Source: JBOGOC01 sp050747525 | GTDB lineage: Bacteria > Acidobacteriota > Polarisedimenticolia > JACPZX01 > DASXTC01 | Reading direction: 5' to 3' | Length of the DNA: 10,598 nt | Assembly: GCA_050747525.1 (NCBI GenBank) | Contig: JBOGOC010000076.1 | Span: 1-10,598, forward strand | In this document: in pieces, positions 4,761-10,598 of the stretch | Layout: the number at the start of each line of letters is the position of its first letter | Position numbering within the stretch: position 1 is the first letter of the stretch | Notes under the pieces: generated by a model | Databases searched by the model: none | What the model was told of the DNA's origin: nothing | What the model saw: only the letters and a program-made list of their open reading frames with translations | Position numbers and translations under genes: made by a program

Positions 4761-6599
4761 TCATTCCCGCTCGGGTGGTGACGCCGTACGGCCGCGAGCA
4801 GACTGAATGCTCGCGGACAGCGCCGGTATGAAGCTCGCGGGGACATACCGTTGGCGAGAGAGTTGCTCGAGCCGCTGCAGCATCCTCTGCGCCTCGGTGC
4901 TTTGTCCTGCATCGGCCGCGACAGTGCCATACGCCAGGAGGTACTTGGGCCTGCCGCCGGAGGATTCCACCGCTTCCTGCAGGGCGGCGAGCGCGGACTC
5001 GAACTCTTGTCTGCCAGCGTGTGCATATCCAATGGTGTAGAGCGCGAACGGGAATCCCTCCTCGAGGTCCAGGCTCTTGTGGGCCTGCTTTAGAGCCTCG
5101 TCCAATCGTCCGATCGAGAGGAGGAAATAGGCGCCCGCCGCCGGCACAGTCGGCGAATGCGGGTCCAGATCCCCGGCTTTGGCGATCTCGGCGAGAGCCG
5201 AGGCGCGACGGCCCTCACGAAAGTGATGCCAGGCATAACGTTCGTGAGCCTCGGCGTCGCTGGGATTCAGCTCCAGAGCGCGACGGTATGAAGCACGGGC
5301 GGCCATCGAGTTGCCGCCGCACGTGGCGCTCGCCTCGGCCAGCCACACATGGGCTTCCGGCAGCTCCGGGTCGAGCGCGTGCGCCCGCGCGGCGGCGGAC
5401 AGGGCCGGGGGGCAGGCCTGTGAGACGGGGGCGAACTGGTACTCGATCATGCTGAGATGCGCGGCGGCCAGTCCCGCATGAGCTGGGGCGTACTCGGGGT
5501 CGAGCTGGGATGCTTCCTTGAACGCGGCGGCGGCGGTCTGGAAGCCTTCATCCGTGCCGCGGCGCAACTCATGGCGACCGCGAAGGTAGGCTTCGTAGGC
5601 TGCGGTGTTCAGTGTCGAGGCGCGGGCCAGGGCGGAACCGTGCGCTGGGAGCAGTTTCAGGGCGAGCGCTCGGCTCACGCGTTGGGCGATTTCGCGCTGG
5701 ACGACGAAAACATCGCTCGCCGGCCGCACATAGGTCTCGCCCCAGACGAGAGATTGATCGGTCGTCCGGACGAGCCTTGCCGTGGAATAAAGCCGATCCT
5801 GGGTCCGCCGCACGCTTCCTTCGATGACGTAGGCCACCCGCAAGTCGCGCGCCACGCGGACGAGGTCGGGGCGACCTCCCTTGTACCGCTGCGCGGATTG
5901 CCGGGCAATGACGGCCAGGGATGTCGGGTTCAATCGTCCGAGCTGCACAATCAATTCCTCGCTCATGCCGTCGCTCAGGTACTCTTGAGCGGGATCGCCG
6001 CTCAGGTTGTCGAACGGCAGCACCACCAGCCGGATGGGTCCGGCGGCCTTCTGGAGTGGTCGCGGCTTCGAGGCGACGAGCGCCACGCCAAGGAGCAGCG
6101 CGAGAGCGAGCAACGCCCCTCCTGTCGAGCGTACCCGATCCATGAGACCCATGGCGGCGAGCGCTCGTTGGGTGGGTTGGGTGGGTGGCATCGGGGCGCT
6201 TGCCGGCTGATCGCCTGCCGGCTCTGGAAGGCGACTCGTTTCCTCGACCTGCGCGATGAAGCGATAGCCGCGCCGCGGCACCGTCTCGATGTACCGTGGA
6301 TTCCTTGCATCGTCCCCGAGCGCCGACCGGATTTGCTTGATGGCGAAGTTCAGTCCTCGCTCGAAATCGACAAACGTCTCTTTCCCCCAGACCTCATGCC
6401 GCATGTCCCCCCGACTGACGACCTCTCCCGAGCGCAGTGCCATGAGGATGAGCAGTCTCAGTGGTTGGGGCTGCATCGGGACGAGCTGCCCCGCCTGAGT
6501 CCGCAGCTCCGCGCCGTGGGTGGCGAGATCGAGGACGAAGACACCGAAGCGCAGACGCCGTCTTCCCTCGATCGATTCGGATGTCACATCGTCTGACAT
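4761..6599 (-). CDS. CadC-like membrane regulator: winged helix, TolB-like domain, TPRs
   Basis: This 612-residue protein has the one-component membrane-regulator architecture that is expanded in Acidobacteriota. Residues 14-118 are an OmpR/PhoB-type winged helix: FGVFVLDLATHGAEL at the start, VWGKETFVDFERGLNFAI in the middle and ETVPRRGYRF at the end. A proline-rich linker (about 124-145) leads to one transmembrane helix (about 161-177). Residues 188-317 are a TolB/FlgO-like domain (VLPFDNLSGDPAQEYLSDG, later YVIEGSVRR). Residues about 333-585 form TPR-type helical repeats, with recurrent 'A...Y..AL.L.P' and 'GR..EAL' patterns. By analogy with CadC/ToxR, the N-terminus binds DNA in the cytoplasm while the TolB and TPR parts sense something in the periplasm; the ligand is unknown. 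No strong Shine-Dalgarno site precedes the ATG. It is divergent from the protease gene at 6813, and the shared upstream region carries phased repeats. Confidence 0.88.
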   Translation of the reverse strand: MSDDVTSESIEGRRRLRFGVFVLDLATHGAELRTQAGQLVPMQPQPLRLLILMALRSGEVVSRGDMRHEVWGKETFVDFERGLNFAIKQIRSALGDDARNPRYIETVPRRGYRFIAQVEETSRLPEPAGDQPASAPMPPTQPTQRALAAMGLMDRVRSTGGALLALALLLGVALVASKPRPLQKAAGPIRLVVLPFDNLSGDPAQEYLSDGMSEELIVQLGRLNPTSLAVIARQSAQRYKGGRPDLVRVARDLRVAYVIEGSVRRTQDRLYSTARLVRTTDQSLVWGETYVRPASDVFVVQREIAQRVSRALALKLLPAHGSALARASTLNTAAYEAYLRGRHELRRGTDEGFQTAAAAFKEASQLDPEYAPAHAGLAAAHLSMIEYQFAPVSQACPPALSAAARAHALDPELPEAHVWLAEASATCGGNSMAARASYRRALELNPSDAEAHERYAWHHFREGRRASALAEIAKAGDLDPHSPTVPAAGAYFLLSIGRLDEALKQAHKSLDLEEGFPFALYTIGYAHAGRQEFESALAALQEAVESSGGRPKYLLAYGTVAADAGQSTEAQRMLQRLEQLSRQRYVPASFIPALSASIQSARGRTASPPERE

Positions 6600-6672
6600 G
6601 GCAGTATCGATTCAAACGCAGCGAACTCGCTCCTGGTTCCGGGCGGGCCCGCTCATCCCTGCTCGGCGAGCC

Positions 6673-6701
6673 TTGCAAGTGGCTGAACGGCAGGGAATTA
6701 T
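6673..6701 (+). promoter_or_regulatory. Candidate promoter for the protease/epimerase operon
   Basis: TTGCAA (6673-6678) and AATTAT (6696-6701) are 17 bases apart, each matching the consensus at 4 of 6 positions. The site lies about 110 bases before the ATG at 6813. It overlaps the oppositely oriented candidate promoter for the regulator, so the two may compete. Confidence 0.3.
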
Positions 6702-6726
6702 CCCTCACACGGCAACTCACCTCCAA
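6697..6726 (-). promoter_or_regulatory. Candidate promoter for the CadC-like regulator
   Basis: On the minus strand TTGGAG (6726-6721) is followed after 18 bases by GATAAT (6702-6697). GATAAT matches the -10 consensus at 5 of 6 positions. It would give a leader of roughly 90 bases before the ATG at 6599. The phased direct repeats lie between its two boxes and over the -35. Confidence 0.35.
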
Positions 6727-6733
6727 CTCACCT
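6704..6733. promoter_or_regulatory. Phased direct repeats, candidate winged-helix operator
   Basis: The decamer caactcacct is present twice without mismatch, at 6713-6722 and 6724-6733, a step of 11 bases. A third core ctcac lies at 6704-6708, so cores start at 6704, 6716 and 6727. Head-to-tail sites one helical turn apart are how OmpR/PhoB-type winged helices dimerise on DNA, as in the 11-bp Pho box. The adjacent divergent gene encodes just such a domain. Binding is inferred. Confidence 0.45.
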
Positions 6734-6812
6734 GATCCTGGCTATCCTCCCGTTCCCGGGGCCCGTACGATCGCATGAACCGGCGCGCGTCCGGCCGAGA
6801 GGAGATGAAGAG

Positions 6813-8132
6813 ATGACTCTGAGACTCACGATGGTCAAGGGTGCCGTGTGCGGCCTGCTGCTGATGGGGGGAGGCTTCCTGAGCCCGGCGCTCGGAGCGG
6901 AAACCGGCGCCGAGGAGGATCGGGTCGTTGGCTGGCGATCCGACCTCGACACGCTCCTTGCGGAGATTCGCGGGCAACACTACATCTATCGTTCGCGTCC
7001 GCTGCCCGCTGACCTCCTCAGAGACGCCGAGCGGCTGCGCGCGCGGATTCCGGAGCTGAACGACGAGCGCATCCTGGTGGAGCTGCAGCGTCTGATGGTC
7101 CACCTTGGAGATGGCCACTCCTTCGTGCTGCCCTTCGGCCCGAAGCGGGTGGACAGCCGGATGCTGCCGATCCGCTTCTACCTCTTTTCCGATGGGCTCT
7201 TCGTCATCGACGCCGAGCGAGGCAACGAGCAGTGGATTGGACGAAAAGTAACCCGTATCGGGACGACTCCCGTCGACGAGGCGCTGCAGCGGCTCGAGAG
7301 CGTTGTCCATCGCGACAACGCGATGACCGTCAAGTGGATCGGTCCCGTGATGCTGGCCCACCGCGGCGTGCTGGAGACCGTCGCCAGCGGGATCGACCCG
7401 GAGCTGATCTCGATCACGCTCCAGAGCCCGGGAGGCGGCGTGAGTGAGGCTCTCCTCGCGCCCATCCCGCCACCGTCGTCTTCGCGCATTCCGAAGCTCA
7501 TCCCGTCACGGCTCCCCGGCGCCCCGCCCCCGCCGCTCTACCTTCAGAAGGTGGCGGTGCACTACTGGACGAAGGAGATGCCCGAAGCACAGGCGCTCTA
7601 CGTCCAGTTCAACCAGCAGGTGGACGCCCCGGAGGAGTCTCTGGCGGCCTTTGCCGAGCGCCTGGGGCGTCACCTCACCGAGACAAAGCCTCGCTCCACC
7701 ATCGTCGACGTCCGCCACAACACAGGGGGCGAGGGGCAGCTCGGTGCACCTCTGATCGAGTCGCTCGCCCAGTACCAGGAGGCAGGCGGCCGCGTGTTCG
7801 TGATCACGGGCCGCAGCACCTTCTCGGCCGCCCAGATCTTCATCTCGCGGCTCGAGGCGAGGATTCGGCCCGTGTTCGCAGGTGAGCCAAGCGGCTCCCG
7901 CCCGAATTTCGTCGGGGAGGACAACATCATCAGACTTCCATGGAGCGACGCCATCGCCAATATCTCAACGCGCTACCACGAGACGACTCCGGGCGACAAG
8001 CGCCAGTGGATCGAGCCGAGCATTCGCGTGGACCTCCCCTCGGCCGACTACTTCGCGAACCGTGACCCGGTGCTGGAACGAGTCCTCGCCGAGGCGCGCG
8101 CTCTCGGCCCAAGCCAGAAGTCCGGCTCCTGA
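6813..8132 (+). CDS. Secreted S41-like (C-terminal processing) protease
   Basis: This 439-residue protein has a signal peptide (hydrophobic core at about 10-24, cleavage likely after ALGA near residue 29). Family motifs are LGDGHSF at 98-104, VDVRHNTGGEG at 298-308, GRSTFSAAQIF at 333-343 and AGEPSGSRPNFVGE at 356-369. A C-terminal YFANRDPVLERVLAEA at 413-428 is typical of this acidobacterial-type branch. S338 is the likely nucleophile. The classic CtpA lysine is not seen at the expected place after GEPSG, where an arginine follows. H102 in GDGHS may serve instead, as in the tricorn-type branch (inference). A proline-rich loop at 217-242 interrupts the usual PDZ-to-catalytic region. The ATG is supported by AGAGGAG eight bases upstream. 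Its stop lies 13 bases before the next start, so it forms an operon with the epimerase. Confidence 0.8.
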   Translation: MTLRLTMVKGAVCGLLLMGGGFLSPALGAETGAEEDRVVGWRSDLDTLLAEIRGQHYIYRSRPLPADLLRDAERLRARIPELNDERILVELQRLMVHLGDGHSFVLPFGPKRVDSRMLPIRFYLFSDGLFVIDAERGNEQWIGRKVTRIGTTPVDEALQRLESVVHRDNAMTVKWIGPVMLAHRGVLETVASGIDPELISITLQSPGGGVSEALLAPIPPPSSSRIPKLIPSRLPGAPPPPLYLQKVAVHYWTKEMPEAQALYVQFNQQVDAPEESLAAFAERLGRHLTETKPRSTIVDVRHNTGGEGQLGAPLIESLAQYQEAGGRVFVITGRSTFSAAQIFISRLEARIRPVFAGEPSGSRPNFVGEDNIIRLPWSDAIANISTRYHETTPGDKRQWIEPSIRVDLPSADYFANRDPVLERVLAEARALGPSQKSGS

Positions 8133-8138
8133 AGGAGG
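8132..8138 (+). promoter_or_regulatory. Shine-Dalgarno site deciding the 8146 start
   Basis: AAGGAGG, beginning at the last base of the protease stop codon, lies seven bases before the ATG at 8146. It rules out the longer in-frame reading that begins inside the protease gene at 7882. The twin-arginine leader then falls at the N-terminus as expected. Confidence 0.75.
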
Positions 8139-8145
8139 CACAATC

Positions 8146-9339
8146 ATGAACAGACGGGATGTCATTCGCACACTGCCCCTGGCTTCGGCTGGGTTCCTCC
8201 TGGCTCGCAGCGGCTTCGCGCTGGCCGGCATCCAGGTCGACACCCGACGGTTCCACGACCCGTCGGTTGCCAAGAGCGGCGAGTCGCTCGAGATACTGTT
8301 CCTCGGCGGGACGAACTTCGTGGGGCCGCCAACGGTTCAGACGGCGCTGGATCGGGGTCACCGAGTGACGCTGTTCAATCGCGGCCTGACGAACCCTTAT
8401 TTATTCCCCGAGCTGCGCAAGATCCGGGGAGACCGGGATCCCGGCAAGACCCCAGGGCTGGCCGGGCTGCGGGAAGGACGCTGGGACGTCGTGATCGATA
8501 CCTGGCAAGACTCGCCCGTGGCCGTGCACGAGACCGCCAGGCTGCTGAACGGAAGGGTAGGCCATTACATCTACATCTCGTCCATAGCGGTGTACGGCGA
8601 GCACAACTACGAGATTCGGACCGAGATCACGGAAGATGCCCCCCTACCCGCCACCGGGCCGATGCCATCTGATTTCTCCACGGTCCTCAGCTATCCTGTC
8701 AGCAAGACGCTCTCCGAGAAGGCGGTGCGCGAGACATGGTCCGGCACATCGACACTGATACGACCCCACTCGATCTGTGGCTATTACATGCCACAGGGTG
8801 CCGACAATCAGCTCTACTGGCCGGCCCGCGTCAACCGTGGCGGAGATATCCTGACTCCCGGAGACGGGCTTGACACGACGCAGTACGTGGACGTGGAGGA
8901 CCTGGCACGCTTCATCGTTCGCGCCGCCGAGACGAAACTAAGCGGTGTCTTCAACACCTGCCGCCGGCAGACCTTCCTCGAATATCTCTATGGCCTCAAA
9001 GCGCTGACGGCCACGGCGTCCACCTTCCATTGGGCGCCCGTCCATTTTCTTGACCTGCACGGCGTGCGCGACTTCGATCAGATGCCCATGTGGGTTCCGC
9101 GCTCGAAAACGCCCGGGTTCTTCAGCATCAGCGCCGTCAAGGCGATGGCAGCGGGCCTGAGCTTTCGGCCCATGGCGGTTACGTTCCGCGATGTCCTGGA
9201 CGGGTTCTACACCTTCAAGTCCGCCGACTTCGAGTTTGGTGTCGACGGTCGAACGGAAGGGATCTCACGAAGCCGCGAAGCAGAGTTGCTGAAGCGCTTG
9301 GACCAATGGAAGTCCCAGGGGAGCGGACAAGGTCTTTGA
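8146..9339 (+). CDS. Tat-exported NAD-dependent epimerase/dehydratase-like protein
   Basis: This 397-residue protein begins with a twin-arginine-like leader (NRRDVIRTLPLASAGF, hydrophobic to about residue 27). It is probably exported folded with its cofactor; similar exported epimerase-like proteins are known in Acidobacteria. The extended short-chain dehydrogenase pattern follows. The nucleotide loop is ILFLGGTNFVG at 50-60, a basic NRG at 78-80 ends the second strand, and S145/S146 lie in YISSIAVYG. Y183 and K187 lie in SYPVSK, giving the catalytic Y-x3-K. Later segments such as DDTTQYVDVEDLA-type wording (242-254), MPMWVP (313-318) and AMAAGLSFRP (333-342) are typical of the sugar-epimerase/isoflavone-reductase-like group. 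Substrate unknown. It is coupled to the protease gene. Because the start chosen here is 88 codons inside the longest open frame, the product is full length for the family. Confidence 0.85.
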   Translation: MNRRDVIRTLPLASAGFLLARSGFALAGIQVDTRRFHDPSVAKSGESLEILFLGGTNFVGPPTVQTALDRGHRVTLFNRGLTNPYLFPELRKIRGDRDPGKTPGLAGLREGRWDVVIDTWQDSPVAVHETARLLNGRVGHYIYISSIAVYGEHNYEIRTEITEDAPLPATGPMPSDFSTVLSYPVSKTLSEKAVRETWSGTSTLIRPHSICGYYMPQGADNQLYWPARVNRGGDILTPGDGLDTTQYVDVEDLARFIVRAAETKLSGVFNTCRRQTFLEYLYGLKALTATASTFHWAPVHFLDLHGVRDFDQMPMWVPRSKTPGFFSISAVKAMAAGLSFRPMAVTFRDVLDGFYTFKSADFEFGVDGRTEGISRSREAELLKRLDQWKSQGSGQGL

Positions 9340-9617
9340 GAGGATGGAGGACGCGGCTAGGATTCATGTCGCCGCCTGCGGGTCCGACACGGTGCGGACG
9401 TCGCCGGCGTAGACCGAGAACGAGTCGGCGCCGGGGAGCCCTCGGGGCGGGCGGGGACGTTGAAGCTGAGGGTCGAGGGCGGCTAGTACGAGAGGATGAT
9501 GTCGAGCAGGGTCGGGAGGCCGGAGATTCGCGATGGGGGACGCAACACCTCCCGACACGTCCCCGTCGAAGACCGTCACGTCGGCTTCGTCAGGATTGAC
9601 CGTCTCCACCTGGAAGG
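9340..9617. other. Region of degraded coding sequence
   Basis: No intact gene is seen between the epimerase stop and the recombinase remnant. The minus strand carries pieces that look once coding. One is described separately at 9483-9614. A second at about 9366-9440 reads GLPGADSFSVYAGDVRTVSD, again like a secreted protein but with no start. Confidence 0.35.
9483..9614 (-). pseudogene. Possible C-terminal remnant of a secreted protein
   Basis: Read from the minus strand, bases 9614 to about 9525 give FQVETVNPDEADVTVFDGDV, a strand-rich, Asp/Val-rich segment like the tail of a secreted protein. A one-frame shift near 9515-9525 (in a G-rich run) gives PTLLDIILSY followed by a TAG at 9485-9483, which reads like a natural C-terminus. 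No start or ribosome site is present. The fragment begins immediately where the recombinase remnant ends (9617/9618). The coding character is a judgement from sequence style only. Confidence 0.25.
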
Positions 9618-9686
9618 TCCCTGACCCCCGCGGCCAGCTCGTCGTCGGCCAGGTGAGTATACACGACCGTCGTCAGCTCGCATGCC
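9618..9686 (-). pseudogene. Remnant of tyrosine recombinase 3' end (copy A)
   Basis: This segment aligns with 9885-9957 in the functional-looking recombinase at 57 of 69 positions, with one 4-base deletion. In translation the matching part reads LTTVVYTHLADDELAAGVRD against LTTIIYTHPADEELAAGVRD. The 4-base deletion breaks the frame upstream of it. The active-site tyrosine and histidine neighbourhood is preserved, but no catalytic R or HxxR is left. Similarity fades beyond about 9690 and ends sharply at 9618. Confidence 0.7.
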
Positions 9687-9716
9687 TCCCAGGACCGAGG
9701 TGGCGAGAGAGGCAGG

Positions 9717-9744
9717 CGGCCGCCGGAAGGCAGTCCGGCGGCCG
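9717..9744. repeat. Perfect 11-bp GC-rich hairpin
   Basis: cggccgccgga (9717-9727) and tccggcggccg (9734-9744) pair without mismatch around the 6-base loop aggcag. No T-run follows on either strand, so it is a poor classical terminator. It lies between the recombinase stop and the remnant copy A. Confidence 0.55.
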
Positions 9745-9772
9745 AGTAGGAGGAAGAACTGCGGTATCTGAA

Positions 9773-9796
9773 CGCATCCTTGTCGTGAAGGATGCG
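9773..9796. repeat. Perfect 9-bp hairpin
   Basis: cgcatcctt (9773-9781) and aaggatgcg (9788-9796) pair perfectly around gtcgtg. The outer flanks gaagaact (before) and agttccttc (after) can pair imperfectly too, which would make a longer interrupted stem. It lies about 75 bases beyond the recombinase stop and could end its transcript or mark a recombination site. The flanks do not match the attC consensus boxes. Confidence 0.5.
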
Positions 9797-9871
9797 GTGA
9801 GTTCCTTCAGTCTGGACGGGGTGTCTGGCAAGCCAGCGAAGAAACCATCGCAGCCCGGCAACGAGTCCAGG

Positions 9872-10468
9872 TCAGCACGGCAAATCCCTGACCCCCGCCG
9901 CCAGCTCCTCGTCCGCCGGATGCGTGTAGATGATGGTCGTGAGCGGGCTCGCATGCCGCGCGAACCGCTGCGCCAGGAACAGGTTCCTCGACGCCCGGTA
10001 GACGTTCGTGACGGCGCTGTGGCGCAGCGAGTGGAAGTTGTACCGCCGGTCGAAGCCGGCGCGGGCCTGCCACCAGGCGAAGCGCCACTGGGCGGCACGG
10101 GGGGACAGCCGCCGTCCCTGGCCGGACACGAACAGCGGGGCGGAGTGATCCACGGCCTGACCGTTGCTCCGCTTCCATGACAGGAATTCCGCAAGCTTCG
10201 GGACCAGCCGCTCCGGCAGGAACACCTCGCCGCGCCGGCCGCCCTTCGTGGTCGCCTGCCGAAGCACGATCCGCCGCCGCACGGTGCGTCCGTCCGGCGA
10301 CACGTCCCCGACGTTGAGGGACAGCAGCTCGCTCAGGCGCAGGCCGGTGCCGAGGGCCATCGAGTACAGGACGTGGTCCCTGGGCGCGTCGTGGGCCGCG
10401 GTCGCCGCCAGCAGCGCCGCTTGCTCGGCGGTCGTCATCGTCTCGGGAGCGCGGAATCGAGGGAACAT
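9872..10468 (-). CDS. Tyrosine recombinase, catalytic domain only
   Basis: This protein carries the complete catalytic set of a phage-integrase/XerC-type recombinase. The first Arg lies in GTGLRLSEL (about residue 44), Lys in TTKGGRRGEV (about 75), then HSLRHS (HxxR, about 146-149), His in ARHASPLTT (about 172) and the nucleophile Tyr in IIYTHP (about 181). It lacks the N-terminal SAM-like core-binding domain, so it is about 198 residues instead of around 300. I prefer the ATG at 10468 because AAGGA (complement of 10476-10480) lies seven bases before it. An ATG two codons upstream would leave only one base. The frame stays open to the window edge, but the codons there look less typical of coding sequence. 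It would cut and rejoin DNA, probably for a mobile element or integrated island. Remnants of its 3' end occur at 9618-9686 and 3149-3192. Confidence 0.8.
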   Translation of the reverse strand: MFPRFRAPETMTTAEQAALLAATAAHDAPRDHVLYSMALGTGLRLSELLSLNVGDVSPDGRTVRRRIVLRQATTKGGRRGEVFLPERLVPKLAEFLSWKRSNGQAVDHSAPLFVSGQGRRLSPRAAQWRFAWWQARAGFDRRYNFHSLRHSAVTNVYRASRNLFLAQRFARHASPLTTIIYTHPADEELAAGVRDLPC

Positions 10469-10474
10469 GTCCAT

Positions 10475-10598
10475 ATCCTTGAAAGCGTCAAGTAGTTTTC
10501 GAAGACGAACGAGATTTCTTCCTCTGTGTGATGTTCCTCGGCTTTCGGTTGGGGTGCTCGACGCCGGGTGGCCCCTGCGGGCCGAACCGACCGCGGAT
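10475..10598. other. Open frame upstream of the recombinase, uncertain
   Basis: In the recombinase frame no stop occurs from 10474 to the window edge, so an N-terminal domain outside the window cannot be excluded. The translated stretch (for example LVRLRKLLDAFKD) has AT-ending and rare-looking codons unlike the gene itself. That favours an untranslated leader. Confidence 0.3.

Noticed and set aside
5457..6596. Long open frame (379 codons) on the plus strand opposite the CadC-like gene
   Set aside because: It mirrors the regulator's codons, has no ribosome site or domain, and the minus-strand protein is unmistakable.
7882..8145. Upstream extension of the epimerase frame into the protease gene
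   Set aside because: A perfect AAGGAGG precedes the ATG at 8146, and the twin-arginine leader starts there. The extension is antiphase shadow of the protease.

Overview
The window reads as a piece of a high-GC bacterial chromosome, probably an uncultured Acidobacteriota or similar soil lineage. That placement is an inference from gene content: a membrane-spanning winged-helix/TolB-like/TPR regulator, a Tat-exported epimerase, an S41-type protease and a DUF3050 protein. No rRNA, tRNA or CRISPR array is seen. The first ~2.6 kb is visibly less GC-rich than the rest.

Layout. At 1-100 there are short direct repeats and a 16-bp palindrome that resemble the end of an IS21-type element, but no transposase is present. 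A secreted alpha-helical protein of unknown function follows (350-1126, +). Next is a two-gene operon on the minus strand (2247-1188): a membrane-anchored protein, then a protein with a ParB/sulfiredoxin-like motif. From 2369 to 3254 lies a patchwork of broken genes. It holds a promoter and signal peptide on a cut-off gene, the metal-binding C-terminal half of an acetolactate-decarboxylase-like protein, and a MerR helix-turn-helix that runs in frame into a copy of an integrase C-terminus. The central block (3256-9339) is ordinary: a DUF3050 protein, a small zinc-finger-like protein, a large CadC-like regulator, and divergently a secreted S41-like protease with a Tat-exported epimerase. The right end (9340-10598) holds a tyrosine recombinase catalytic domain, two strong hairpins, and a second, frameshifted copy of that recombinase's 3' end.

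Two points connect the parts. First, the last codons of the recombinase (9872-9957) recur at 9618-9686 in the same orientation (about 83% identity) and at 3149-3192 in the opposite orientation (36/44). Each copy is joined to unrelated sequence, and the outer two face inward across about 6.4 kb. This suggests repeated recombination at the 3' end of this integrase family. Second, the divergent space between the CadC-like regulator and the protease/epimerase pair carries direct repeats at 11- and 12-bp steps. That is the geometry expected of a site for an OmpR/PhoB-type winged helix, so the regulator may control itself and the neighbouring operon.
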